In this document: in pieces, positions 43,280 through 50,737 of the stretch | How positions within the stretch are numbered: the stretch's first letter is position 1 | Layout: each line of letters begins with the position of its first letter | Notes under the pieces: model-generated | The model's database searches: none | Seen by the model: only the letters and a program-made list of their open reading frames with translations | Told to the model about the DNA's origin: nothing | Position numbers and translations under genes: made by a program | Assembly: GCA_964542455.1 (NCBI GenBank) | Contig: CAZIUC010000004.1 | Span: 1 to 64,000, forward strand | From: PFJX01 sp964542455 | GTDB lineage: Bacteria; Pseudomonadota; Gammaproteobacteria; Burkholderiales; Thiobacillaceae | Reading direction: 5' to 3' | DNA: 64,000 nucleotides

Positions 43280-44095
43280 ATGAAACAGATCGCTCTAGCC
43301 ACGCTTGCCGCCGCCACCCTCGCCTTTTCCGCGGGCACCTGGGCGGAGGCCGAGACCTTCAGTATCGACAACAGCCACAGCTTCGCCAACTGGGAACTGC
43401 GCCATGTGGTTGCCCGCACCAGCGGCACTTTCCACGACATCAAGGGCAAGGTGGTGCTGGATACCAGCAACATCGCCAATTCCTCGGTGGATGCCACGAT
43501 CAGTATCTACAGTCTGAATTCCAGCCATATCCGGCGTGACGTGCATGTGCTCACCGATGAATTCCTGGATGCGCGCAACTTCCCCGAAATGAAGTTCGTT
43601 TCCACCAGCGTGGCGCCCTACTCGGCCGACAAGGGCACGATGCGCGGCCAACTCACCCTGCATGGCGTCAGCAAGCCGGTGACCCTGGATTACCAGATCC
43701 TCGGCATTGGTTCCGACCCCTGGGGCGGCATCCGCGCCGGTTTCAAGGCCACCACCCAGATCAATCGCGCCGACTTCGGCATCAACAAATACGCGGTCAA
43801 CGGGCCGGTAGGCAACGAGGTGGACATCACCTTGCTGATCGAAGGCATCAAGCTCGGTGAAGACGGCCAGCCGTTCAACGCGAAGAAAGCCGCCGAGGAG
43901 AAGGCCAAGGCGATCTCCTATCCCATGCCCGCCGCCGCGCACCCGGCGCCAGTCGTCCAGCCCGTGCCGGTGCAGCCGGTCGTCCAGCCCGCGCCGGTCG
44001 TACAACCCGCTCCCGCTCCCGCTCCGGCCCCGGAAAAGAAGGAAAGCGTCGAGGATCAACTCAAGAGCAAGTTGTTGAAGGGCCTGTTCAACTGA
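43280..44095 (+). CDS. Periplasmic YceI-family protein with Pro/Val-rich tail
   Basis: ATG 43280, after CGAGGAGA, gives 271 residues. A signal peptide (MKQIALATLAAATLAFSAGTWA) is followed by a YceI lipocalin-like domain (FSIDNSHSFANWELRHVVARTSGTF and TLHGVSKPVTLDYQILG). The family binds isoprenoid-like lipids. About residues 220-255 form a repetitive Pro/Val/Ala/Gln tail (VVQPAPVV units), then a charged helix (KKESVEDQLKSKLLKGLF). The tail is unusual for YceI proteins of about 190 residues and may span the periplasm or bind a surface. Confidence 0.9.
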   Translation: MKQIALATLAAATLAFSAGTWAEAETFSIDNSHSFANWELRHVVARTSGTFHDIKGKVVLDTSNIANSSVDATISIYSLNSSHIRRDVHVLTDEFLDARNFPEMKFVSTSVAPYSADKGTMRGQLTLHGVSKPVTLDYQILGIGSDPWGGIRAGFKATTQINRADFGINKYAVNGPVGNEVDITLLIEGIKLGEDGQPFNAKKAAEEKAKAISYPMPAAAHPAPVVQPVPVQPVVQPAPVVQPAPAPAPAPEKKESVEDQLKSKLLKGLFN

Positions 44096-44111
44096 GCATC
44101 GGCTTCAACCT

Positions 44112-44140
44112 GGAAACGGCCGGTTTGTCCGGCCGTTTCC
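44112..44140. terminator. Intrinsic terminator between the YceI gene and dsrA
   Basis: Twelve-bp perfect arms GGAAACGGCCGG and CCGGCCGTTTCC surround TTTGT, then ATTTG follows. It lies between convergent genes and can serve both. Confidence 0.8.
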
Positions 44141-44188
44141 ATTTGTGTCGCGCCGCATCCGGGCTACTTGTCTTGAAAGGGGAAGTCT

Positions 44189-45508
44189 TCAGGCGGCTTT
44201 CAACAAGTCTTTGCCATTGAGTTTCGCCTGGCGTTCGAACCACTTGGCGGCTTCCTCGTCCCAGCCGTCCATGCGCACATAGGGATTGGTACGCGGATTG
44301 GAGATCATCCTCGGATCGACCTCCAGACCGATGCCTTCCAGGAAGTTGACCAGGCCAATGCGTTCAATCATTTCGCCGGTGCGCTCATGTTCCAGGGCAT
44401 TTTCGGCGAAGAAGTCGAGCACGCTACGAGAAAGCTCCCTGAGCTTCTCGAAGTCCTCGTCACTCTCCAGTTTCATGAACGGGATGATCACGGTGCCCAT
44501 GGTGGCGCCGATCTTCAGCACACTCTTGCCGCCGATCAGAATGGTCACCCCCTTGTCCAGGCCCGGCAGCAGCGCGCCAGGCATGACGTTGAGGCAATGC
44601 ATGCAGCGCACGCAGTTGTGATTGTCGATGGCCATTTCGGTGTCGAGGCCGATCCGCAGCACGGATTCATGTTCCTTTGCCGGCGTACCGACGTCGCGCA
44701 GGGTAATCGCCTTGGTCGGGCACAGGCTCACCACCATGTTCACCACGTCGTTCATGCTGTGGCTGTCCATCCACTCTTTGGCGATTGCCTCATTGGTACG
44801 GATGTTGTCGCGCCAGGTGCCGATGGTGGCCATATCGGAGCGCTGGATGGAATTCACGCAGTCGTTCGGGCAGCCGGAAAACTTGAACTTGAACTTGTAG
44901 GGCAGGCTGGGCCGATGCATGTCGTCGATGTTGCTGTTGATCACCGTGCGTAATGCTCGCGCCTCGTCAAAGTTGGACATCTCGCAGCGCGCGGCGCCGA
45001 CGCAGGACATCGAGGTGCGCAGGGCCGGACCGGCGCCGCCGAGGTCGAAGCCCATCACGTTGAAGCGGTCGAATGCGGTCTGCACGTTTTTCGAGTGGAT
45101 GCCCTGAAACATGATGTCTCCAGACTGGCCGTGGAAAGCGATCAGGCCTGACCCCCCGGATTCGACCCAGGCATCGCACAGGTTGCGTAGCAGATCGGCG
45201 CTGTAGTGCATGCCGGCAGGTGGCTGCACGCGGAAGGTATGGAATTCCGCCGCCTCGGGAAACAGCGGTTTGCCTGCTTCGTCCTTGAGTTCGGTGAAGC
45301 GCGGAATGATGCCGGCGCCATAGCCGATCACCCCGACTGTGCCGCCTTTCCAATAGCCTTTGCGGTCTTCATATGAACGCTCCAACTGGCCAAGCAAATC
45401 GCCCATCATCTGGTTGTCTCCCGCAAGGCGCTTGAGTCCGGTGACGAAGGACGGCCACGGGCCGGTTTCGAGTTCATCCAGAAGCGGGGTATCAGGCAAG
45501 GTATTCAT
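44189..45508 (-). CDS. dsrA: Dissimilatory sulfite reductase alpha subunit, orphan copy
   Basis: Start 45508, behind GGAGG, gives 439 residues. The protein aligns with DsrA from beginning (LDELETGPWPSF) to end (RMDGWDEEAAKWFERQ). Siroheme/[4Fe-4S] ligands are Cys169, Cys175, Cys213 and Cys217 (CVGAARC and SGCPNDC). The inserted ferredoxin domain has Cys263 (CPTKAI) and Cys299, 302 and 305 (CVRCMHC). DsrAB normally interconverts sulfite and sulfane sulfur bound to DsrC. Here no dsrB or other dsr gene adjoins, and the neighbours are a YceI gene and a TetR locus. The frame is intact. It may be a second copy or a specialised paralogue. Confidence 0.92.
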   Translation of the reverse strand: MNTLPDTPLLDELETGPWPSFVTGLKRLAGDNQMMGDLLGQLERSYEDRKGYWKGGTVGVIGYGAGIIPRFTELKDEAGKPLFPEAAEFHTFRVQPPAGMHYSADLLRNLCDAWVESGGSGLIAFHGQSGDIMFQGIHSKNVQTAFDRFNVMGFDLGGAGPALRTSMSCVGAARCEMSNFDEARALRTVINSNIDDMHRPSLPYKFKFKFSGCPNDCVNSIQRSDMATIGTWRDNIRTNEAIAKEWMDSHSMNDVVNMVVSLCPTKAITLRDVGTPAKEHESVLRIGLDTEMAIDNHNCVRCMHCLNVMPGALLPGLDKGVTILIGGKSVLKIGATMGTVIIPFMKLESDEDFEKLRELSRSVLDFFAENALEHERTGEMIERIGLVNFLEGIGLEVDPRMISNPRTNPYVRMDGWDEEAAKWFERQAKLNGKDLLKAA

Positions 45509-45674
45509 GGCCAATCCTCCAGAGGTTGAATGGTAAAAGCATAGTAAAACAATCAACTATTCCAACCATATCAATGGCAAGGCCATGTTGAAGGCCAATT
45601 CCTTCAGCAAAGACGATTACCCATGAACAGGGCGAGGTTCATCAGGTGACGCCTTCAACGAGCACGATCACGCC

Positions 45675-45694
45675 CTCCCGCATGCATGCGGGAG
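45675..45694. repeat. 20-bp perfect palindrome in the dsrA-tetR gap
   Basis: CTCCCGCATGCATGCGGGAG is a perfect 20-bp palindrome, extended by GCGT/ACGC with one bulged base. It lies in the 299-base gap between divergent dsrA and tetR. It has no T run, so it is more likely a protein-binding site or a REP-like element than a terminator. Confidence 0.6.
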
Positions 45695-45760
45695 GCGTGG
45701 GTGAACACGGTGTGGCGATTGCGGGAGGGGATTACAGGCTGGACATACTCCCGTTTGATC

Positions 45761-45784
45761 TATAAATTACCGACCAGTCAGTTA
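45761..45784 (+). promoter_or_regulatory. Putative TetR operator overlapping the efflux promoter
   Basis: An imperfect inverted repeat ACCGAC-CA-GTCAGT (45769-45782, 5 of 6 bases paired per arm) lies just after a TATAAAT box (45761-45767), 25 bases upstream of the tetR ATG. The location fits autoregulation by the adjacent TetR protein. This is inferred from position and symmetry only. Confidence 0.45.
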
Positions 45785-45807
45785 CTAGGTGTCGAGCAAT
45801 CACTCTC

Positions 45808-46449
45808 ATGACGGAAACCGAACCCACTCCCCGTTGGCAACGTCGTGCCGACGAACGCCCGCGGGAATTGCTCGACGCTGCCCTGGCGGTGTTCGTGGAA
45901 CGGGGTTTCGCGGCGGCGCGGCTGGAGGAGGTGGCGAAGCGGGCGGGGGTGTCGAAGGGCACGGTGTATCTTTATTACTCCGGCAAGGAGGCGTTGCTCA
46001 AGGCGCTGGTGCAAAGCGCCATCCTGCCGCAACTGGAGAATGTCGAGGCACTGGCGCGGGAGCACAGCGGGTCCAGCCGCGAATTGCTGATCAAGTTGGT
46101 CAGCGCCATGTGGCGGGCCATCGCCTTGTCGCCGCTGTCGGGCATCCCCAAGCTGATGTTGTCCGAAGCGGGCAATTTCCCCGAACTGGCACGTTACTTC
46201 CTGGAGGCCGTGATCCAGCGGCATTGGACGCTGATGCGGCGGGTGATGGAGGAGGGCATGGCTAAGGGCGAGTTCCGTCCCCTGCCGAGCGATCTGGCGG
46301 TGCGCATCTTCATCGCGCCGATGATGATGGCGGTGTTCTGGAAGCATTCCTTCATGCCCCTGGAAAAGATGCCGCTGGATATGGAACGCTACTTCGCCGT
46401 GGCGCTGGATATGTCGCTTGAAGGTTTGCGCGCCAAGGAGGCGGCATGA
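45808..46449 (+). CDS. TetR/AcrR-family transcriptional regulator
   Basis: The 213-residue protein has the TetR DNA-binding domain at residues 15-65 (LLDAALAVFVERGFAAARLEEVAKRAGVSKGTVYLYYSGKEAL, read in parts). An all-helical ligand domain (ELLIKLVSAMWRAIALSPLSG and HWTLMRRVMEEGMAKGEF) follows. It heads the efflux locus and overlaps the next gene by four bases (ATGA). It probably represses its own operon through the palindrome upstream. The ligand is unknown. Confidence 0.92.
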   Translation: MTETEPTPRWQRRADERPRELLDAALAVFVERGFAAARLEEVAKRAGVSKGTVYLYYSGKEALLKALVQSAILPQLENVEALAREHSGSSRELLIKLVSAMWRAIALSPLSGIPKLMLSEAGNFPELARYFLEAVIQRHWTLMRRVMEEGMAKGEFRPLPSDLAVRIFIAPMMMAVFWKHSFMPLEKMPLDMERYFAVALDMSLEGLRAKEAA

Positions 46450-47405
46450 TTTCCGTGAAAAAGAACGTATTGACGGCGTGGCTGTTGTTGTTTGTGCTCT
46501 CGGGCTGCCAGGAAACGGCCAAACCCGGTTGGCAGGGCTATGTGGAAGGCGAGTATGTGCGCGTGGGCGCGCCGCTGGCGGGCACCCTGCTGGAACTCGA
46601 CGTGGAACGCGGCCAGGCGGTGGCGAAGGGGGCGCCGCTGTTCGTGCTGGAACAGGAAAGCGAGGCGGCGGCCAGGCGTGAGGCGGAAAGCCGCGTCGCG
46701 CAGGCGGTCGCCCGCTTGGCCAATCTGGAGAAAGGAAAACGGCCGGACGAGATCGCCGCCATCTCGGCGCAACAGGCCCAGGCACAGGCGGCGCTGGCGC
46801 TTTCCCGCGCCAATCTGGCGCGCCAGGAAAAACTGGTGGCGGCCGGTTTCGTCAGCCATGCCGTGCTGGACGAGGCGCATGCGGCGGTGGAACGTGACAG
46901 TGGCAGCGTCGCGCAGTTCGCGGCCCAGTTGCGGGTGGCGCGTCTGGCCGCGCGCCCGGATGAAATCATTTCCGCTCGCGCCGAGATTCAGGCGGCGCGG
47001 GCCGCACTGGCCCAGGCGCAGTGGCGTCTGGGCCAGAAGGTGGTGCCGGCGCCGCTGGCGGGAACGGTGCAGGATCGGCTTTATCTGCCGGGCGAGTTCG
47101 TGCCGGCGGGCAACCCGGTGGTCAGCCTGTTGCCGCCGGAGAATCTGAAGCTGCGTTTCTTCGTCGGTGAAACCGAACTCGCGAAAATCAGGGTGGGCCA
47201 AGCGGTCAATGCCCGGTGCGACGCCTGCGGCGGCGACATTCCGGCGACCATCCGCTTTGTCTCGACCCAGGCGGAATACACGCCGCCGGTGATTTACAGC
47301 CGCGAGAACCGGACCAAACTGGTGTACCTGGTGGAAGCCGGGGTGTCGACCAAGGACGCCGCGCGCCTGCACGTCGGCCAGCCGATCGAGGTGCGTTTAC
47401 CGTGA
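46446..47405 (+). CDS. HlyD/YbhG-type adaptor lipoprotein of an ABC exporter
   Basis: The 319-residue protein has a lipoprotein signal ending VLSGC (lipid attachment at Cys21). A biotinyl-lipoyl half (GAPLAGTLLELDVERGQAV), a long coiled coil (ARREAESRVAQAVARLANLEKGK to RAALAQAQWRLGQK) and beta-barrel text (VPAPLAGTVQDRLYLPGEFVPAG) follow. The closest familiar protein is E. coli YbhG. It overlaps both tetR (ATGA) and the ATPase gene (GTGA), so the four genes are translationally coupled. Confidence 0.9.
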   Translation: MISVKKNVLTAWLLLFVLSGCQETAKPGWQGYVEGEYVRVGAPLAGTLLELDVERGQAVAKGAPLFVLEQESEAAARREAESRVAQAVARLANLEKGKRPDEIAAISAQQAQAQAALALSRANLARQEKLVAAGFVSHAVLDEAHAAVERDSGSVAQFAAQLRVARLAARPDEIISARAEIQAARAALAQAQWRLGQKVVPAPLAGTVQDRLYLPGEFVPAGNPVVSLLPPENLKLRFFVGETELAKIRVGQAVNARCDACGGDIPATIRFVSTQAEYTPPVIYSRENRTKLVYLVEAGVSTKDAARLHVGQPIEVRLP

Positions 47406-48334
47406 ACACGGCGAACAACCTGGTGATCGACGTCCAGGGGCTGACCAAGAGTTTCTCCGGCCGCCGCGTGGTGGACGGCATCGACCTCTCCGTCCGCACC
47501 GGGGAAATCTTCGGTTTTCTCGGGCCCAACGGCAGCGGCAAGACCACGACCATCCGCATGCTCTGTGGGCTGCTCACGCCGGACGCGGGCCAGGGCACCT
47601 GCCTGGGCCTGGATGTGATCCGCCAGACCGACGCGATCAAGCGCCAGGTGGGCTACATGACGCAGCGATTCTCGTTGTACGAAGACCTCACCATTCGCGA
47701 AAATCTGGATTTCATCGCCCGCATGTATGCCATGCCGAACCGGCGCGAGGCGGTGGCCCATGCCCTGGAACGTCTGGGCTTGATGGATCGCCGCGACCAG
47801 CTGGCCGGGGCGCTGTCCGGCGGTTGGAAGCAGCGCCTGGCGCTGGCCGCCTGCATGCTGCATCACCCCAAGCTGCTGTTGCTCGACGAACCCACCGCCG
47901 GTGTCGATCCCAAGGCACGGCGCGATTTCTGGGAAGAAATCCACAAGCTGGCGGGCGAGGGCATCACCGTGCTGGTGTCCACGCATTACATGGACGAGGC
48001 GGAGCGCTGCCACCAGCTCGCTTACATCGCCTACGGCAAGCTGCTCACCACCGGCACGCCGGCCGAGATATTGGCTCGCTCCGGCCTGGCGACCTGGCGG
48101 GTGGAGGGCGACGATCTCTATGTGCTCGCCGACCTGCTGCGCGAAGTGGTGGGCGTGTCCCAGGTGGTGCCGTTCGGCAACGTGCTCCACGTCAGCGGCG
48201 ACCACGCCGAGCGGCTGGCCGCGGCGACCGCCGATCTGCGCGCTGATCCACGCTGGAACTGGATGCCGGCCGAGCCGGGGTTGGAGGACGTGTTCATCCA
48301 GTTGATGGACGGGACGAAGGACAACTATCAATGA
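47402..48334 (+). CDS. ABC exporter ATPase (YbhF-like)
   Basis: GTG 47402 gives 310 residues. The motifs are Walker A GPNGSGKTT, signature LSGGWKQRL, Walker B LLLLDEPT and the switch histidine in VSTHYMDEAE. It drives export by the ABC-2 permease encoded next. YbhF of E. coli has two fused ATPase halves. This protein has one, so it would act as a dimer. It overlaps both neighbours by four bases. Confidence 0.93.
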   Translation: MNTANNLVIDVQGLTKSFSGRRVVDGIDLSVRTGEIFGFLGPNGSGKTTTIRMLCGLLTPDAGQGTCLGLDVIRQTDAIKRQVGYMTQRFSLYEDLTIRENLDFIARMYAMPNRREAVAHALERLGLMDRRDQLAGALSGGWKQRLALAACMLHHPKLLLLDEPTAGVDPKARRDFWEEIHKLAGEGITVLVSTHYMDEAERCHQLAYIAYGKLLTTGTPAEILARSGLATWRVEGDDLYVLADLLREVVGVSQVVPFGNVLHVSGDHAERLAAATADLRADPRWNWMPAEPGLEDVFIQLMDGTKDNYQ

Positions 48335-49476
48335 ACGCCTTTTCGTTCACCCACTCGTTCACCCGGTTCACCGCCGTGGTGGTGAAGGAATTCATCCAGA
48401 TGCGGCGCGACCGGCTCACCTTCGGCATGCTGGTCGGGATTCCGATGATGCAGTTGATGCTGTTCGGTTTCGCGATCAACTCCGATCCCAAGCACCTGCC
48501 GACCGCCCTGCTCGTGGCCGACGAGAGCGTGTTCGCGCGCAGCCTGGTCGGCGCCTTGCAGAACAGCGAGTACTTCCACATCGTCAAGCGCGCGGCAAAC
48601 GAAACCGAGGCGAGCGCGATGTTGCAGCGGGGCGACGTGCAATTCGTGGTGAACGTGCCGGAGGATTTCTCGCGCAAGCTGCAACGCGGCGAACGCCCGG
48701 TGCTTTTGGTGGAAGCCGATGCCAGCGACCCGGTGGCCACCGGCAACGCCATCGCCGTGCTCGCCAATCTCAACCTTTCCGGGCTGGACCACGATCTGGT
48801 CGGCCCGCTCACGCGCCTGAAAGGCCAGAACCCGCCGTTCGAGGTGCGGGTGCACCGCCGCTACAACCCGGAAGGCATCACGCAATACAACATCGTGCCC
48901 GGCCTCATGGGCGTGATCCTGACCATGACCATGGTGATGGGCACCGGACTGGCGATGACTCGCGAGCGCGAACGCGGCACCCTGGAAAATCTGCTCGCCA
49001 CGCCGGTGAAGCCGCTGGAAGTCACCCTGGGCAAGATCGTGCCCAACATTCTGGTCGGCTATATCCAGGTCGGCCTGATCCTGCTCGCCGCGTATTACGT
49101 ATTCCATGTGCCCATGATCGGCAGCCTGCCGCTGTTGCTGGCCTGCGTGCTGGCCTTTGTCTTCGCCAACCTGGCGGTGGGCTTCACCTTCTCCACCCTG
49201 GCGAAGAACCAGATGCAGTCGATGCAGATGACCATGTTCTTCTTCCTGCCCAGCATGTTGCTGTCCGGTTTCATGTTCCCCTTTCGCGGCATGCCGAACT
49301 GGGCACAGGCCATCGGCGAGGTGCTGCCCTTGACCCACTTCCTACGCATCGTGCGCGGCGTGATGTTGAAGGGGAACGGTCTGGCCGAGATCCTGCCGCA
49401 ACTCTGGCCGATGCTGGCCTTTCTGCTCGCCGCGCTCACGCTTTCCCTGCTGCGCTATCGCCGCACCCTTGATTGA
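48331..49476 (+). CDS. ABC-2 type permease (YbhS-like)
   Basis: The 381-residue protein starts with a cytoplasmic segment (VVVKEFIQMRRDRLT) and one hydrophobic helix (FGMLVGIPMMQLMLFGFAIN). A long extracytoplasmic loop then leads to a five-helix bundle with ERERGTLENLLATPVKPLEV and FFFLPSMLLSGFMFPF. These are typical of drug/antibiotic exporters of the YbhS/YhhJ type. E. coli encodes two such permeases (YbhS and YbhR). Here there is only one, so a homodimer is likely. Confidence 0.92.
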   Translation: MNAFSFTHSFTRFTAVVVKEFIQMRRDRLTFGMLVGIPMMQLMLFGFAINSDPKHLPTALLVADESVFARSLVGALQNSEYFHIVKRAANETEASAMLQRGDVQFVVNVPEDFSRKLQRGERPVLLVEADASDPVATGNAIAVLANLNLSGLDHDLVGPLTRLKGQNPPFEVRVHRRYNPEGITQYNIVPGLMGVILTMTMVMGTGLAMTRERERGTLENLLATPVKPLEVTLGKIVPNILVGYIQVGLILLAAYYVFHVPMIGSLPLLLACVLAFVFANLAVGFTFSTLAKNQMQSMQMTMFFFLPSMLLSGFMFPFRGMPNWAQAIGEVLPLTHFLRIVRGVMLKGNGLAEILPQLWPMLAFLLAALTLSLLRYRRTLD

Positions 49477-49491
49477 GAAAGGAACATCCTC

Positions 49492-50562
49492 ATGAATCAC
49501 CTGCTCTGGATACTGCCGCTGTTGTCCCTGATGGGGTGCGGCAAGCCACCGGCGCCGCCCGTCGCGCAGGCAAAAATGGTGCTGGTGCATACGGTGCGGG
49601 CCGGCAGCGCCGTCGCCCAGGCCGAATATTCAGGTGAGGTGCGTGCGCGCCATGAAATCAGCCTGGCTTTCCGTGTTGGCGGCAAATTGCTAACGCGCGC
49701 GGTCGATGTCGGTGATCAGGTTGTGGCTGGCCAGGTGCTGGCGCGTCTCGATCCGGCCGATCTGAAGCTGTCTTCCTCGGGAGCCGAGGCCAATCTGGCG
49801 GCGGTTGCCGCCGAGCGCGCCTATGCCCAGGCGGAGGTGAGGCGTTATCGCGATCTGCGCGCCCAGCAGTTCGTCAGTCAGGCATCGCTCGACGCCAAGG
49901 AGGCCGCGCTCAAGTCCGCCGAGGAGAAATACCGGGCGCTTGCCGCCCAGGCCGGCCTGGCGAGCAACCAGCGCGGTTACGCTGAATTGCGCGCGGAGGC
50001 CGCCGGGGTGGTTTCCGCTGTGCTGGCCGAGGCCGGGCAGGTAGTGGCGGCGGGGCAGGCGGTTTTGAAAGTGGCGAAGAGCAGCGAGAAGGAAGTGGTG
50101 GTGGCCGTGCCGGAAAATCGGGTGGCGGAACTGGCGAAGGCGGGTGAAGTGGCGGTGACCTTGTGGGCGGCGCCGGAGAAGCACTATCGCGGCCGGGTGC
50201 GCGAAGTGGCGCCGCAGGCCGATCCGGTGACGCGTACTTATGCCGCAAAGGTGAGCATTCTGAATGCCGATGCCGACGTGCGTCTGGGACAGACCGCGCG
50301 GGTCTTGCTGAAAAATAACTCGGGCGGCGCGCTCACCTTGATTCCTCTGGGCAGCGTGTTCCAGAAAGGGACACAGCCGGCGGTGTGGCTGCTTGGACCT
50401 GATGGCCATGTGCATCTGCGCCCGATCCAGGTGGCGGCCTGGCGCGAGGATGGCGTCGCCGTGAGTGGCGGCCTGGCCGAAGGCGAGCGCATCGTCGCCG
50501 CCGGGGCGCACAAGTTGGTCGAGGGCGAGGCGGTGCGGGTGGCGGAAGGGGGGCAACCATGA
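49492..50562 (+). CDS. RND periplasmic adaptor lipoprotein, pump 3
   Basis: The 356-residue protein has a lipobox (LLSLMGC, Cys16), a lipoyl half motif (RVGGKLLTRAVDVGDQVVAGQ), a short helical hairpin (AYAQAEVRRYRDLRAQQFVSQ) and beta-barrel text (YAELRAEAAGVVSAVLAEAGQ). This is the AcrA/MexE-type adaptor. AAAGGAAC precedes its start, 15 bases after the ABC permease gene. A pair of GC-rich palindromes separates it from its pump. Confidence 0.92.
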   Translation: MNHLLWILPLLSLMGCGKPPAPPVAQAKMVLVHTVRAGSAVAQAEYSGEVRARHEISLAFRVGGKLLTRAVDVGDQVVAGQVLARLDPADLKLSSSGAEANLAAVAAERAYAQAEVRRYRDLRAQQFVSQASLDAKEAALKSAEEKYRALAAQAGLASNQRGYAELRAEAAGVVSAVLAEAGQVVAAGQAVLKVAKSSEKEVVVAVPENRVAELAKAGEVAVTLWAAPEKHYRGRVREVAPQADPVTRTYAAKVSILNADADVRLGQTARVLLKNNSGGALTLIPLGSVFQKGTQPAVWLLGPDGHVHLRPIQVAAWREDGVAVSGGLAEGERIVAAGAHKLVEGEAVRVAEGGQP

Positions 50563-50573
50563 TGGCCGCTTTT

Positions 50574-50730
50574 CTCCCCTCCCCCCCCGGGGGAGGGGCC
50601 GGGGGAGAGGGAACCCGGTTTCCGGTCTGCACACGGTTTCCACGAAGTGAGGCGGGCACGTTGGTGGCCGTTGTGGGTGCGCAAGCGTCGCTCCCTCACC
50701 CCCGGCCCCTCTCCCGAGGGGAGAGGGGAG
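50574..50730. repeat. Inverted pair of 40-bp C/G-rich palindromes between pump 3 genes
   Basis: One copy (50574-50611, CTCCCCTCC...GGGGGAGAGGG) and a second in opposite orientation (50691-50730, CTCCCTCACCCCCGGCCCCT...) flank about 79 unrecognised bases. Both match the copies inside valS and waaA. The pair lies in the adaptor-transporter gap of pump 3 and could fold into a long stem. Confidence 0.88.
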
Positions 50731-50737
50731 TTAAACC

